A stretch of 64,000 nucleotides of DNA from Streptomyces liliiviolaceus (GCF_018070025.1 NZ_JAGPYQ010000001.1:5084001-5148000); one strand, 5' to 3'. Counted from the stretch's first letter, positions 16,578-26,346 are shown. A program made the numbers and translations. The notes: generated by a model not told the origin, from the sequence alone.

Positions 16578-18181
16578 GGACCCTACCGGGACGGACGGAT
16601 CATGTCGTCGTGGTGGGCGCCGGACTGTCCGGCCTCGCCTGCGCGCTGCACCTGCTGGGCTCCGGCCGCCGGGTGACCGTCGTCGAACGGAACGCCGGCC
16701 CGGGCGGCCGAGCCGGTCACGTGCGCATGGGCGGTTTCGAGGTGGACACCGGTCCCACGGTGCTGACCATGCCGCACCTGGCCGACGAAGCGTTCGCCGC
16801 CGTCGGGGACAGCCTCGCCCGGCACGTCGAGCTGACGGCCCTTCACCCGGCCTACCGGGCGTCCTTCGCCGACGGGACGTCACTCGACGTGCACACGGAC
16901 GGCGAGGCCATGGAGGCGGAGGTGCGGCGGTTCGCGGGACCGGCCGAGGCGGCGGGCTACCGCGAACTGCGGGACTGGCTGGAGCGGCTGTACCGGGCGC
17001 AGATGCGGCGCTTCATCGACACCAACTTCGACTCCCCCTTCCAGCTCCTCCACCCGGACCTGGCCCGGCTGGCGGCGCTCGGCGGTTTCGGACGCCTGGA
17101 CCGCCGTATCGGCCGCTTCCTCTCCGACCCGCGGCTGCGCCGGATCTTCTCCTTCCAGGCCCTGTACGCCGGAGTCGCCCCGGCGAGGGCCCTGGCGGCG
17201 TACGCCGTGATCGCCTACATGGACACGGTGGCGGGCGTCTGGTTCCCGAAGAACGGCATCCACGCGCTGCCCCGCGGCATGGCGAACGCGGCGGCCGGCG
17301 CGGGCGCCGATTTCCGCTGGTCGACCGAGGTGACCTCGCTCGAACGGAGCGGGGGTAGGGTGCGTGCCGTGCACGTCGCCTCGGGCGACCGGATCCCCTG
17401 CGACGCGGTGGTGCTGACCTGCGAGCTGTCCACGGCGCACGGGCTCACCGGACGGACACCCCGCCGCCCGGTGAGGCTGCGGCACTCGCCGTCGGCCGTC
17501 GTGCTGCACGCGGGGACCGACCGTACGTGGCCCGGTCTCGCCCATCACACCCTCTCGTTCGGCGCGGCCTGGGAGGGCACCTTCGAAGAGCTGACCCGGT
17601 CGGGGACGCTGATGAGCGACCCGTCCCTGCTCATCACCCGGCCGACGGCGCACGACTCCTCCCTCGCCCCGCCGGGAAAGCACCTGCACTATGTGCTGGC
17701 CCCGTGCCCGAACACCGACCTCGGCCCCTCCGCCGAGGCCTGGCGGGACCTCGGCCCCCGCTACCGCGACAGCCTGGTCGCCGAACTGGAACGCCGGGGC
17801 CTGCACGGGTTCGCGGACAGCGTGCAGGAGGAACTGCTGGTGACGCCGCTGGACTGGGCGGCGCAGGGACATGCGGCGGGCAGCCCGTTCTCGGTGTCCC
17901 ACACCTTCGCCCAGACAGGACCGTTCCGCCCGCGCAACCTGGTGCGCGGCCTGGAGAACGTCGTGCTGGCCGGCTGCGGCACCACACCCGGCGTCGGTGT
18001 GCCGACGGTGCTCATCAGCGGAAAGCTCGCCGCCGCACGCGTCACGGGCGGTGTCACAGGCCGCGGCACAGGCGGCGTCACTGGCGGCGTCCGAGGCAGT
18101 GGCCCGCGCATCCGTCCCGTACCGCGCGCGGCACGCACCGCCGCGGTCCCCACCGAGGAAGGCGCTCATGACCCGTCGTGA
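16574..18181 (+). CDS. crtI: Phytoene desaturase
   Basis: 535 residues. FAD-binding dinucleotide fold at the start ([33 protein letters not shown]) and a C-terminal CrtI signature region ([32 protein letters not shown]). It desaturates phytoene to lycopene. The GTG start overlaps the crtE stop as GTGA, and the end overlaps crtB by 14 bases. The last ~50 residues after GKLAAARV are a Gly/Thr/Val/Arg-rich repetitive tail ([15 protein letters not shown]), unlike the conserved family end, and the DNA there is locally repetitive, suggesting slippage-driven extension into crtB. Confidence 0.93.
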   Translation: MRTLPGRTDHVVVVGAGLSGLACALHLLGSGRRVTVVERNAGPGGRAGHVRMGGFEVDTGPTVLTMPHLADEAFAAVGDSLARHVELTALHPAYRASFADGTSLDVHTDGEAMEAEVRRFAGPAEAAGYRELRDWLERLYRAQMRRFIDTNFDSPFQLLHPDLARLAALGGFGRLDRRIGRFLSDPRLRRIFSFQALYAGVAPARALAAYAVIAYMDTVAGVWFPKNGIHALPRGMANAAAGAGADFRWSTEVTSLERSGGRVRAVHVASGDRIPCDAVVLTCELSTAHGLTGRTPRRPVRLRHSPSAVVLHAGTDRTWPGLAHHTLSFGAAWEGTFEELTRSGTLMSDPSLLITRPTAHDSSLAPPGKHLHYVLAPCPNTDLGPSAEAWRDLGPRYRDSLVAELERRGLHGFADSVQEELLVTPLDWAAQGHAAGSPFSVSHTFAQTGPFRPRNLVRGLENVVLAGCGTTPGVGVPTVLISGKLAAARVTGGVTGRGTGGVTGGVRGSGPRIRPVPRAARTAAVPTEEGAHDPS

Positions 18182-19217
18182 GCTGGACGCCGCAGACATC
18201 ACCGATCCCGCCCTGCGCGTGGCCTACACCCACTGCAGGCGACTCAACGCCCGTCACGGCCGGACCTACTTCCTGGCCACCCGCCTCCTTCCGGTGGAGC
18301 GCCGCTCCGCGGTCCACGCGCTGTACGGGTTCGCCCGCTGGGCGGACGACATCGTGGACGACCTCGACCGGCACCGGACTCCCGACGAACGCGACCGGCT
18401 GCTGCGGCGCCTGGAGAGCGACCTCGCGCACGGACTGCGTACCGGAGCCGGGACGGATACTGGAGCCGGGACACGTGACGGAGCCGGGACGCAGAACGCC
18501 TCAGGTGACCAGCCGGTGGTCCGGGCCGTGGCCGACACCGCGAGCCGGTACGACATCGAGCACACGCTGTTCGCCGACTTCCTGGCCTCGATGCGCAGCG
18601 ACCTGCACATCACCGACTATCCGACCTACGCCGACCTGCGCGCCTACATGCACGGCTCGGCCGCGGTGATCGGACTGCAGATGCTGCCTGTGCTGGGCAC
18701 GGTCACCTCGCGCGAGGAAGCCGCGCCGCACGCCGCCGACCTGGGCGTGGCCTTCCAGCTCACCAACTTCCTGCGCGACGTGGGCGAGGACCTGGACCGG
18801 GGCCGCGTGTATCTGCCCGCGGACCTGCTCGCGGCGCACGGCGTGGACCGTTCGCTGCTGGAGTGGAGCCGCCGCACGGGGCGTGCCGACGCGAGGATCC
18901 GTGGGGCGCTCGTCGCCGCGGAGGACATGACCAGGAAGGTCTACCGGGCGGCGGAACCGGGCATCGCCATGCTGGATCCGCGGACGCGGCCCTGCATCCG
19001 TACCGCGTTCACTCTCTACGGCGGCATCCTCGACGCGATCGCGGAGCAGGACTACAGCGTGCTGCACCGCCGCGCGGTCGTCTCGCGCGGGCGCCGTGCG
19101 GCGACGGCCGCGGCGGGAATCGTCGGCATCAGCAGGGCGCGTTGGAGTGCTCGCGCCTCGCGTCGGACATCGACGGCGGGCGTCACGGCCCTGCCGCGGA
19201 AGGGACCCGTGCGGTGA
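18168..19217 (+). CDS. crtB: Phytoene synthase
   Basis: 349 residues from the ATG at 18168 (GAGGAAGG upstream), beginning inside the end of crtI. Squalene/phytoene synthase family: the first Asp-rich helix is [13 protein letters not shown] and the second [20 protein letters not shown]. It joins two GGPP molecules to phytoene. Between the first helix and [12 protein letters not shown] there is an in-frame six-residue tandem repeat ([18 protein letters not shown]) encoded by an 18-base DNA repeat. It ends with a GTGA overlap with the Rieske gene. Confidence 0.93.
   Translation: MTRRELDAADITDPALRVAYTHCRRLNARHGRTYFLATRLLPVERRSAVHALYGFARWADDIVDDLDRHRTPDERDRLLRRLESDLAHGLRTGAGTDTGAGTRDGAGTQNASGDQPVVRAVADTASRYDIEHTLFADFLASMRSDLHITDYPTYADLRAYMHGSAAVIGLQMLPVLGTVTSREEAAPHAADLGVAFQLTNFLRDVGEDLDRGRVYLPADLLAAHGVDRSLLEWSRRTGRADARIRGALVAAEDMTRKVYRAAEPGIAMLDPRTRPCIRTAFTLYGGILDAIAEQDYSVLHRRAVVSRGRRAATAAAGIVGISRARWSARASRRTSTAGVTALPRKGPVR
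18444..18497 (+). repeat. 18-base in-frame tandem repeat inside crtB
   Basis: The core GGAGCCGGGAC recurs at 18444, 18462 and 18480, exactly 18 bases apart, encoding GAGTxx hexapeptides in a surface-loop position of phytoene synthase. Confidence 0.85.
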
Positions 19218-20221
19218 GCGAGCGAGCGAACCGAACCGGCTGGACGTCTCCGTTGCGGCGGCGCCGTCGGTCGGACTGGGCGGCACAGCCGCCGACCTGG
19301 CAGGAGGCACGCCCGGCGGTCATCTCCGACGCGCTCAAACGGGCGTCCGCGCGGCCGTCCGGGAACTGGTTCGTCGTGGGTGCCTCACGGGACGTGCGCG
19401 TCGGTGAGCGCCCCTACGGGAGAACGGTCGGCGGCGTCGAAGTCGTGCTGTGGCGCACGGGGACGGGCGAACTGCGGGCCGGCCCGGGCGCCTGCCCGCA
19501 CCTCGGCGCACCTCTGCGCGACAGCCGGGTGGTGTGCGGCACGCTGGTGTGTCATTGGCACGGACTGGCCCTGGACGGGGGGCCGTTCGCGGGGTGGGAT
19601 CCGTTTCCCGCCCACGACGACGGTGTCCTCGTGTGGGTCCGGCTGGACTCGGTCGGCGGCGAGGAGCCGTCCGAGCTGCCCGCGGTGCCGGAGCGGCCGG
19701 CGACGGGCAGTGGGGTGGACGCCGTGTACATGGCCGTCGGCCGGTGCGAGCCCGAGGACGTGGTCGCCAACCGGCTGGACCCGTGGCACGGTTCGTGGTT
19801 CCACCCCTACTCGTTCGTCGACCTGACGGTGACCCGCCCGCCGCTCGGCGAGACCGACGACGCGTTCGTCGTCGATGTCTCCTTCCGTCTGACGGACCGT
19901 CTGGTGGTGCCGGTGCGGGCCGAGTTCACGGCGCCCGGACCGCGTACCGTGGTGATGCGCATCACCGAGGGCGAGGGGACCACGTCCGTGGTCGAAACCC
20001 ACGCCACGCCGCTGACCGGCGAGGCCGTGGAGCTGCCGCGGACCGCCGTGGTCGAAGCGGTCGTGGCCGCCTCGGACCGGCGGGGTTTCGCCCTGGCACG
20101 CGCTGTGGCGCCCGCGCTCCGCCCGTTGATGCGCCGGACGGCCGGCCGGTTGTGGCGCGACGACCTGGCCTACGCGGAGCGGCGCTGGGCGTTGCGCAGC
20201 ACGGGACGCTTTCCGGGCTGA
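19214..20221 (+). CDS. Rieske [2Fe-2S] protein with DUF5914, carotenoid operon
   Basis: 335 residues from the GTG that overlaps the crtB stop (GTGA). A Rieske centre is clear: CPHLG at about residues 94-98 and CHWHG at about 113-117, giving the Cys/His pairs of a [2Fe-2S] cluster. After it comes a large domain of the DUF5914 type, found behind crtB in Streptomyces, with a C-terminal basic region. It is probably an oxygenase or electron carrier acting on carotenoids. By position it corresponds to crtV of the crtEIBV operon as I remember it, but I do not assign the symbol. A stem-loop follows the stop. Confidence 0.8.
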   Translation: MSERANRTGWTSPLRRRRRSDWAAQPPTWQEARPAVISDALKRASARPSGNWFVVGASRDVRVGERPYGRTVGGVEVVLWRTGTGELRAGPGACPHLGAPLRDSRVVCGTLVCHWHGLALDGGPFAGWDPFPAHDDGVLVWVRLDSVGGEEPSELPAVPERPATGSGVDAVYMAVGRCEPEDVVANRLDPWHGSWFHPYSFVDLTVTRPPLGETDDAFVVDVSFRLTDRLVVPVRAEFTAPGPRTVVMRITEGEGTTSVVETHATPLTGEAVELPRTAVVEAVVAASDRRGFALARAVAPALRPLMRRTAGRLWRDDLAYAERRWALRSTGRFPG

Positions 20222-20229
20222 GCGGAGGG

Positions 20230-20271
20230 GGTGTCAGCCCGACGGACAAGGGCTGGTCCTGAGCTGACACC
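20230..20271. terminator. Stem-loop between converging crt operons
   Basis: GGTGTCAGC (20230-20238) pairs with GCTGACACC (20263-20271), 9 perfect base pairs around a 24-base loop. It sits between the ends of two convergent operons and likely terminates both. Confidence 0.6.
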
Positions 20272-20333
20272 GCTTCCGGCTCGGGGGTCTTCGACGCCTT
20301 CCCGAGGAGCGCGGCGCAGCGGCTCCCGGCGGC

Positions 20334-21887
20334 TCAGCGGCTCCCGACCGCGCCGAGCGCCCGCAGCACCGGCGAACGGCCCGCCCGGGGGACCGTCCAC
20401 AGCACCTGGCCCTGGATCCCCCAGCCGGCCAGCAGCGCGTTGGCCGCCAGGAAGCCGGTGGTGGCGGCGCGTTCCATGAGGGCCACGGGCAGGTCGCAGC
20501 GGATCGCGTCACCGGCCAGCGTGACCTGCGGGTGCGCAGTGGTCACGGTGGGCCGCCTGGCGTAGGAGCCGACCGGGAAGAGCGGGCAGTCGGAGCGCCA
20601 CTCGTGCCGGGCGTCCACGATCCGCGCCTCGCGTGTCTCCGGGTAGATCTGGTGCAGGCGGTCGACGAGGCGGGACTGTACGGCGTCGGGCCGCGCGTCC
20701 TCCGGAACGGCGTACGCGTGCAGTTCCACCACCGCGCCGGCACAGCGGGACGACCATCGGGCCGCCTCGTCCTCGTAGCGGTCCAGGACACTGATGTTGT
20801 CGAGGCCGTCGTAGCCGCTGGTGCCGAGGAACGCGGGGCGGTCGGCGCGGACCGGGCGGTCGAGCCAGAGCCGCGAGACGAGAAACCGCGGTGCGGTGCG
20901 CAGGCTCGCGACGTCGTCGCGCCAGGCGCCGGTGCCCAGGCCGGGTGACGCCGCGACAAGACCCCGCAGTGCGCCGGTGTCGAGGGCGAGGACGACCGCC
21001 TCGTGACGGTCCACGGCGTTGTCCGTCCGGACGTCCACTCCCCCTCCGTCGAGCGGCCGGACGGCGCGCACCGGGGTGCCGGTGCGGACCTGCGTCCCGA
21101 GGCGCTGGAGGTATGCGCCGAGCGGGTCCCACAGCGCTTGGGGGAAGGGGTCGGTCGGTACGTCGAAGAGCAGGCCCTCGGACGAGCCGAGGAAGTAGAT
21201 GTGGAACATCAACAGGAGTTCCGCGGCGGACAGTTCACGGGGGTCGGCGAAGAAGCTGCGGGAGAACACCTCGAACGCCAGATGGTGCGCGGCTTCGGGG
21301 AAGCGGACGCTTTCGAGGAAGTGGGTCGCGCTGACCGAGTCGAAGCGCTCGTAGACCTCGGGTACGCGGACGTCGAGGAGTGGCAGCGCGGCCCTGGCGT
21401 CCATCGCGGCGAGGTCGCGCCAGCCGAACGTGGGGCTCAGGGCGACGAACCCGAGGGCGCTGAAGGGTGGTGTGCGCGGGACGCGGGCGAAGCTGTCGGT
21501 CAGCCCGCCGCTGTGCCGCAGCGGGTAGTCGGGCAGCGGCCGGAGACGGTCGAGGGCCGGATCCGTTCGCCGCAACAGGCCACGGAGGTTGTAGTACTGA
21601 CGGAAGAAGGCGTGGAAGCCCCGGCTCATGGTCGCCTCCCCGCCGTCGGCCAGCTGGGTGCGCCAGCCGGCGAGCCGGCCGCCGAGGGACTCCTCCCGTT
21701 CGTAGAGAGTCACGCGAGCGCCTCGTTCGGCCAGGAGGGTGGCCGCGGCGAGGCCCGCGATCCCCCCACCGATCACGGCGACACTCGGGGTGTCCGTGGG
21801 GGCGAACCGCTTCAGGCCGGGCGCGGGCATCACGACCTCGGCCTTGCGGTCCCGGCCTCGCCGGGCGGCACGTCGCGGATCGTTCAC
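20334..21887 (-). CDS. crtU: Carotene desaturase/methyltransferase for aromatic carotenoids
   Basis: 517 residues from the GTG at 21887 (GTGA overlap with crtT); a later ATG at PAPGLKRF would give about 498. N-terminal FAD fold (VAVIGGGIAGLAAATLLAER, LYEREESLGGRLAGW) and an amine-oxidase-like body. CrtU converts the beta rings of beta-carotene to the phi-type aromatic rings of isorenieratene through desaturation with methyl shift. It is the last gene of the SDR-crtY-crtT-crtU operon. Presence together with crtY and a Rieske gene supports isorenieratene as product. Confidence 0.88.
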   Translation of the reverse strand: MNDPRRAARRGRDRKAEVVMPAPGLKRFAPTDTPSVAVIGGGIAGLAAATLLAERGARVTLYEREESLGGRLAGWRTQLADGGEATMSRGFHAFFRQYYNLRGLLRRTDPALDRLRPLPDYPLRHSGGLTDSFARVPRTPPFSALGFVALSPTFGWRDLAAMDARAALPLLDVRVPEVYERFDSVSATHFLESVRFPEAAHHLAFEVFSRSFFADPRELSAAELLLMFHIYFLGSSEGLLFDVPTDPFPQALWDPLGAYLQRLGTQVRTGTPVRAVRPLDGGGVDVRTDNAVDRHEAVVLALDTGALRGLVAASPGLGTGAWRDDVASLRTAPRFLVSRLWLDRPVRADRPAFLGTSGYDGLDNISVLDRYEDEAARWSSRCAGAVVELHAYAVPEDARPDAVQSRLVDRLHQIYPETREARIVDARHEWRSDCPLFPVGSYARRPTVTTAHPQVTLAGDAIRCDLPVALMERAATTGFLAANALLAGWGIQGQVLWTVPRAGRSPVLRALGAVGSR

Positions 21888-22615
21888 CGTGCGGACTCCG
21901 CCGTGGCCGCCGAGCCCTCGCGGGCCAGGAAGGTGTGCACGATGCCGGTCTGCCACCCGGCGACGGGCAGGGCGCGTACGGCCGAGAATCCGGTGCTCCG
22001 CAGGCGGTCGCCGAAGGCGGGGACCGTGTCGAAGTCGAGGACGCTTCGCCACAGATGGCGGTACAGGTCGCGGTCCCCGCTGACACTCCCCGCAGGGAGG
22101 ATCACGCCTCGGCAGACGGCCGTCCACACAGCCCGGTGGACGGCGGAACCGCTGAGGCTGTACTCGTGGACGGCGAGCCGCCCGCCCGGGCGCAGCAGAC
22201 TCCGGACGGTCCTGAGGACGTCGTCCACGTCCGTGACATTGCGCAGCAGATAGGCGGCGAACACCGCGTCGTACGGCCCCTCGTCCGCGGCGGCCAGTGC
22301 TTCGGCTGTCATGTGCTGGAAGCGCACGCGGTCGGGCCAGGGTTTGAACCGTGCGCGAGCCAGCATGCCGGACGAGGCGTCGACGGCCGTGATCCGGGCG
22401 CGGGGCGCGGCCCGCAGCAGGGCCCGGGTGGAGGCACCCGTTCCGCACCCCAGGTCCAGCACGTGGAGACCGGCGCCGGCCCGGGGCAGCCGAAGCCGTC
22501 GCGCCGAACGCAGCAGGTCGGTGCGGTATCCCGGGTTGAGGCCCGTGAGCCGGTCGTAGCTGTGCGAGGCGTGGTCGAAGGCGAGTGCCAGGTCGTGGTC
22601 GCGCAGCAGGGTCAT
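21884..22615 (-). CDS. crtT: Methyltransferase in carotenoid operon
   Basis: 243 residues. Class I SAM-dependent methyltransferase: motif I is VLDLGCGTGASTRALL at about residues 49-64, followed by ITAVDASSGML and the UbiE-like block FAAYLLRNVTDVDDVLRTVR. The ATG at 22615-22613 overlaps the crtY stop (ATGA) and the gene's end overlaps crtU (GTGA). crtT genes occur in Streptomyces isorenieratene clusters; their exact substrate is not established. A UbiE-like quinone methyltransferase would look similar, but the setting favours a carotenoid role. Confidence 0.8.
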   Translation of the reverse strand: MTLLRDHDLALAFDHASHSYDRLTGLNPGYRTDLLRSARRLRLPRAGAGLHVLDLGCGTGASTRALLRAAPRARITAVDASSGMLARARFKPWPDRVRFQHMTAEALAAADEGPYDAVFAAYLLRNVTDVDDVLRTVRSLLRPGGRLAVHEYSLSGSAVHRAVWTAVCRGVILPAGSVSGDRDLYRHLWRSVLDFDTVPAFGDRLRSTGFSAVRALPVAGWQTGIVHTFLAREGSAATAESAR

Positions 22616-23835
22616 CGGCGGCTCTCTTCGATTCGTGGGGCTGGGTGGGTACGGCGCCGCAGGAAAGGGAGTTCGGCGGCGGTCCGCAGCATGGGACCCA
22701 CGGGGGTGCGCAGGCCGATGCCCCACTCCTCCCAGGGTGAGGTGCGCCCGTCCAGGAACCGCAGCAGCCGTTCCGGCGGAACGTGGCGGAACAGGCCGGT
22801 GAAGAAGCCGGGGCCGTCGATCCGCCCGGTGTCCAGGGCCCGGAGCAGGATCGCGTCCATGGCCAGCACCCGCCGCGCATGCGGTCGGGGCGCGACCGCG
22901 CGGCCGTCCCGCAGGGCGGCGGCGACGGCCCGGCTCTGCCGCTGCACCGCGGCGAACGTATAGCCGGTCGCCGGGCGGGTGGCGCCACCGGCGGTCCCGA
23001 TCCGGGAGACGGCCGTGCCGATCCGGCGGGGGAAGCGCGCGTCGGTCATGGGGATCACACCCTGCTCCGCCCTCTCGACGGTGAACGCACCGAGTTCGAG
23101 GATCTCCCGGCCGTACTGTCCGAGCGCCGACTCGTACGCCGCACGGGTCAGCGGGGTCCGGGAGAACTCGGTGTACTCGACGAGCGCACGGTCCGGCGCG
23201 AGCGGCAGTACGTATCCGAAGGCGAGGCCGTGGCCCGGCTGAGGCACCCGGAAGTCCATCAGGTCCGCGACGGCCGGATCGAACCGGTCCGTGTCCGTGC
23301 GCACGAACCAGCCGCGGAAGTGCTGAAGCAGTCGCGTCCGGGCCGGCGGCAGAGCCGTAAGGGGGCGGGAGTCGAACACATGGCGGGCATGGAGTGTGAG
23401 GGTGCGGCCGTCGGGTGCCGTGCACCTGACGGCCGCTCCCCCGGCGGTGTCGCGCACCGTGTCCGCCGTCGCGCGCACGATGCGCGCACCGGGCGACCGG
23501 GCGATCCTGGAGTGCGCCCAGTGCTCGAAGGCCGTGGAACGGAGCATGCGGTAGCGCAGCGGGGCGGGATCGACGGTGACGGCGCCGCCGTCGGCGTCGT
23601 GGATGCGGAGCCGCGACCAGGACGCGTCGACCGCTTCGTCGAGTTCGGCGCCGTCCTCGTCCCAGTAGCACCAGGTCCGCTCGGGCGCCCGCAGCGGACC
23701 GTCCGGCGCTTCCACCAGGGTCACGGTCAGGGAATCGGTCGCCGTCAGGTGCTGCGCGAGGCTGAGTCCGGACGCGCCGCCGCCGACGATGATCACGTCG
23801 GACATCTCGTCCGGAAGGCCGGAGCGTCGGGTCAC
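22612..23835 (-). CDS. crtY: Lycopene beta-cyclase
   Basis: 407 residues from the GTG at 23835, which overlaps the SDR stop as GTGA. CrtY/CrtL family: N-terminal nucleotide fold VIIVGGGASGLSLAQHL, then RTWCYWDEDG, the central VFDSRP and FRGWFVRTDTDRFDPA blocks, and VEYTEFS. It closes the psi ends of lycopene to beta-ionone rings, giving beta-carotene for CrtU. Coupled translation with the SDR before it and crtT after it makes a four-gene operon. Confidence 0.9.
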   Translation of the reverse strand: MTRRSGLPDEMSDVIIVGGGASGLSLAQHLTATDSLTVTLVEAPDGPLRAPERTWCYWDEDGAELDEAVDASWSRLRIHDADGGAVTVDPAPLRYRMLRSTAFEHWAHSRIARSPGARIVRATADTVRDTAGGAAVRCTAPDGRTLTLHARHVFDSRPLTALPPARTRLLQHFRGWFVRTDTDRFDPAVADLMDFRVPQPGHGLAFGYVLPLAPDRALVEYTEFSRTPLTRAAYESALGQYGREILELGAFTVERAEQGVIPMTDARFPRRIGTAVSRIGTAGGATRPATGYTFAAVQRQSRAVAAALRDGRAVAPRPHARRVLAMDAILLRALDTGRIDGPGFFTGLFRHVPPERLLRFLDGRTSPWEEWGIGLRTPVGPMLRTAAELPFLRRRTHPAPRIEESRR

Positions 23836-24542
23836 CGGGCGCGCCGTTCGACGACCGGTGTTCCGTCGGGCGCCGTGCGCAGCAGCTCGGCGTCCGCCGC
23901 CATCGCCTCCGCGACCGCTCTGACGACGTCGCGCGGATCGCCTCCCGCGGGCAGCGGCGGGGCCGTGCCCACGACGGCGCGGTCGGCGAAGCCGGTGTCC
24001 AGGTGGCCGGGCCGGACCTCCAGGACCCGGATGCCCGCGGTACGCGCCTCGCGGCGCACGGCAGCGAGCCAGGCGGTCAGCGCGGCCTTCGAAGCGCTGT
24101 AGTCGGCCATTCCTGCCTGCGGGCGCTCCGCGACCACACCGGTGAACGCGACGATCATGGAACCGGGTTCCATGGTGGCGAGCGCGGCGCGGAAGAAGGC
24201 CGCGGGGGCGAGGACGTTGACCGCCATCACATGCTCGGCAACCTCGTCACCGACCGCCGTCGCCCCTCCGAAGGCGACCGTCCCGAAGACCGTCACCACG
24301 GCGTCCAGTCCGCCCAGGGCGTCCGCGGCACGGACCACGGCGCGGGCGCAGGACTCGGGGGCGTACGCGTCGAACAGGACGGTCGGAGCGTCCTTGCAGA
24401 CCTCGGCGGCGCGGGCGAGGCGGGCCCGGTCCCGTCCCGCGAGCGCCGGGCGCGCACCACGGTCCACGAGCTCCGCGGTGAGCGCGCCGCCGAGGACTCC
24501 GGTGGCTCCGGCCACCAGCACCCGCGCGCCGTTGATCTCCAC
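23832..24542 (-). CDS. Short-chain dehydrogenase/reductase in crt operon
   Basis: 236 residues, classical SDR: Rossmann motif VLVAGATGVLGGALTAEL, catalytic-type YSASKAALTAW (Y-x3-K), and RVLEVRPGHLDTGF. It is the first gene of the leftward crt operon, coupled to crtY. In S. coelicolor an oxidoreductase gene (litQ) lies beside crtY and the light regulator litR, as I recall; this could be its counterpart, yet no litR or litS gene is nearby. Substrate unknown. Confidence 0.85.
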   Translation of the reverse strand: MEINGARVLVAGATGVLGGALTAELVDRGARPALAGRDRARLARAAEVCKDAPTVLFDAYAPESCARAVVRAADALGGLDAVVTVFGTVAFGGATAVGDEVAEHVMAVNVLAPAAFFRAALATMEPGSMIVAFTGVVAERPQAGMADYSASKAALTAWLAAVRREARTAGIRVLEVRPGHLDTGFADRAVVGTAPPLPAGGDPRDVVRAVAEAMAADAELLRTAPDGTPVVERRAR

Positions 24543-24694
24543 GTCTCACTCCCGATCACGAGGCGGGCAGGTCGTGCCCCCTCTCACACCAGTGGTTCCG
24601 TGAGCCGGCGGTCCATGGATGCGCCGGACAAGGATCAATCGAAGTCAACCGCAAAGGTTGTCATTCGGCGCGTCGCGATGACGTCCGAGCAGCT
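24543..24694 (-). promoter_or_regulatory. Promoter region of the leftward crt operon
   Basis: The 152 bases upstream of the SDR contain the inverted repeat CAACC-GCAAA-GGTTG at about 24648-24662, and on the minus strand TTGACT is a possible -35. It does not resemble the crtE upstream palindrome, so the two crt operons may not share one operator. The Lrp gene ends at the far side. Confidence 0.35.
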
Positions 24695-25153
24695 TCAGCC
24701 GACGGACTTGATCGTTTTCATCGTGAGGTGGGAGGTGAAGCGCAGGACGCCCGGAAGCCCGCTGAGCTTGCCGGTGAGGAACGCCTCGCATGCGGCGTGG
24801 TCGGCGACGGCGGCACGGATGAAGTAGTCGGGCCGGCCGTACATGCGGCGGAACTCGATGACCTCCTCGTACGACGCGACGGTGGTTTCGAAGTCCTCGA
24901 AGCTCTTGCGGTCGTTGGCGTAGATCTCGACGTCGATCAGGACCTCAAGACCGCGGCCGAGGGCGGCGGGATCGACCAGGGCGCGGTATCCGGTGATGAC
25001 ACCGGCCTCCTCCAGACGCCTGACGCGGCGCAGGCACGGCGGCGGGGTCAGACCGACCCGCTTGGCGAGCTCGACGTTGGTCAAACGACCGTCCTCGTTC
25101 AGATGAAACAGAATTTCACGGTCTGTGGAATCGAGTACCACTTCATTGCTCAC
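24695..25153 (-). CDS. Lrp/AsnC-family transcriptional regulator
   Basis: 152 residues: an AsnC-type HTH (LDSTDREILFHLNEDGRLTN, VELAKRVGLTPPPCLRRVRR) and a RAM/ligand-binding domain (FEDFETTVASYEEVIEFRRM, DYFIRAAV). It is divergent from azlCD across 62 bases. Lrp-type proteins next to azlCD usually control branched-chain amino acid export in response to amino acids (as AzlB does in Bacillus), so that is the likely role. It is followed by the crt operon on the same strand, but I see no reason for a carotenoid role. Confidence 0.9.
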   Translation of the reverse strand: MSNEVVLDSTDREILFHLNEDGRLTNVELAKRVGLTPPPCLRRVRRLEEAGVITGYRALVDPAALGRGLEVLIDVEIYANDRKSFEDFETTVASYEEVIEFRRMYGRPDYFIRAAVADHAACEAFLTGKLSGLPGVLRFTSHLTMKTIKSVG

Positions 25154-25203
25154 AAGACGACTTTACAGCCATGATACGCAACCAAATAAGGCGTCAACTT
25201 GCC

Positions 25204-25209
25204 TAAAAT
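25204..25209 (+). promoter_or_regulatory. -10 element TAAAAT of azlC, probably leaderless
   Basis: TAAAAT ends 6 bases before the azlC ATG at 25216 and there is no ribosome site between, so transcription should start at or next to the A of the ATG. The region is unusually A/T-rich for the window. Confidence 0.5.
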
Positions 25210-25215
25210 GTCTGC

Positions 25216-25968
25216 ATGCGAATACGTCCTGCCGACGTCCTCCCTGCAGCGCGGCCTGCCCCCGATCCCACAGGCCGGACACCGTCCGAAGCACGAGCCG
25301 CCTTCCATGCCTCGCTCTCCGTGGGCCTTGGGTTCGTACCGCTCGGTCTCGCCTTCGGGGCACTGGTCGTCCAGTCGGGTCTGGACTGGTGGTGGGCCGG
25401 CCTGTCCGCCGCGGTCGCCTTCGGCGGCTCGTTCGAGTTCCTGCTGATCGGCCTGGTCGTCGCGGCGGCTCCCCTGGCATCGGTCGCCGTAGCGGCGTTC
25501 ATGGTGAACGTCCGGCACGTCTTCTACGCCCTGTCGTTCCCCCTGCACCGGGTGCGAGGCCGCCTCGGCAAGGCGTACAGCACGTTCGCGCTGTGCGACG
25601 AGGCGTACGCGCTGGCCTCCACCGAGCGTGCACGCTCCTGGCCCGGTCCGCGCGTTCTGTGGATGCAGTGCTACCTGCATGTGTACTGGACCGGGAGCGC
25701 GCTGACCGGCGCCCTCCTCGGCTCTCTCATCCCCGAGAGTGTCACCGGGCTGGACTTCGCCCTGACCGCCCTGTTCACCGTGCTGGCCCTCGACGCCCTG
25801 CGGGACCTGCGCGGCGACCTGCCCACCCCGCTGCTCGCCGCCGTGAGCGCCCTCGTGGCCCGCATGCTCTTCCCGGAGCAGATGCTGCTGGTCGCGTTCG
25901 GCCTGTTCACCGCCGTGCTCCTGGCCCGTCACCTGATGACCACCACCGGGAGGCCGGACCGTGCCTGA
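25216..25968 (+). CDS. azlC: Branched-chain amino acid exporter, large subunit AzlC
   Basis: 250 residues. The AzlC family pattern is clear: ARAAFHASLSVGLGFVPLGL near the start, SGLDWWWAGLSAAVAFGGSF, FMVNVRHVFYALSF with the conserved N-x-RH, and LCDEAYAL. About six to seven membrane helices. With AzlD it exports branched-chain amino acids or analogues. It overlaps azlD by 8 bases and is probably translated from a leaderless mRNA under the divergent Lrp regulator. Confidence 0.9.
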   Translation: MRIRPADVLPAARPAPDPTGRTPSEARAAFHASLSVGLGFVPLGLAFGALVVQSGLDWWWAGLSAAVAFGGSFEFLLIGLVVAAAPLASVAVAAFMVNVRHVFYALSFPLHRVRGRLGKAYSTFALCDEAYALASTERARSWPGPRVLWMQCYLHVYWTGSALTGALLGSLIPESVTGLDFALTALFTVLALDALRDLRGDLPTPLLAAVSALVARMLFPEQMLLVAFGLFTAVLLARHLMTTTGRPDRA

Positions 25969-26287
25969 CACCGCGTACGCCGTCGGGGCCGTGCTGGTCG
26001 CCGCCGCCGTCACCTGGGCGCTGCGGGCCCTGCCGTTCGCGGCTCTCGCCCCGCTGCGGGCCAGCGGTACGGTGCAGTACCTGAGTACGCGCATGCCGGC
26101 CGGCGTCATGATCATCCTGGTCGTCTACTGCCTGCCGGACCTTTCGGTGACCGAGGCCCGTACCGTGGCACCGCTCGCGGCGCTGGCCGTCACCGTCGGT
26201 CTGCACCTGTGGCGCCGCAATGCCCTGCTCAGCATTCTCGGCGGCACCGCCGTCCACGTCCTGCTGACGAGCGTCGTTCTCGCCTGA
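25961..26287 (+). CDS. azlD: Branched-chain amino acid exporter, small subunit AzlD
   Basis: 108 residues, three to four hydrophobic helices, with the AzlD features VTWALRALPFAALAPLR and YLSTRMPAGVMIILVVYCL. It forms the two-component exporter with AzlC. The ATG lies inside the azlC end (8-base overlap), so synthesis is coupled. Confidence 0.9.
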   Translation: MPDTAYAVGAVLVAAAVTWALRALPFAALAPLRASGTVQYLSTRMPAGVMIILVVYCLPDLSVTEARTVAPLAALAVTVGLHLWRRNALLSILGGTAVHVLLTSVVLA

Positions 26288-26346
26288 GACACCGTCAGCC
26301 CGGGTACCACTCTCCCGTCCGCTCCGCCCGTGAGGAACACGCCCCG

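Noticed and set aside
19214..20221. Assigning the symbol crtV
   Set aside because: Position fits, but I recall the name only loosely and cannot confirm that crtV means a Rieske protein.
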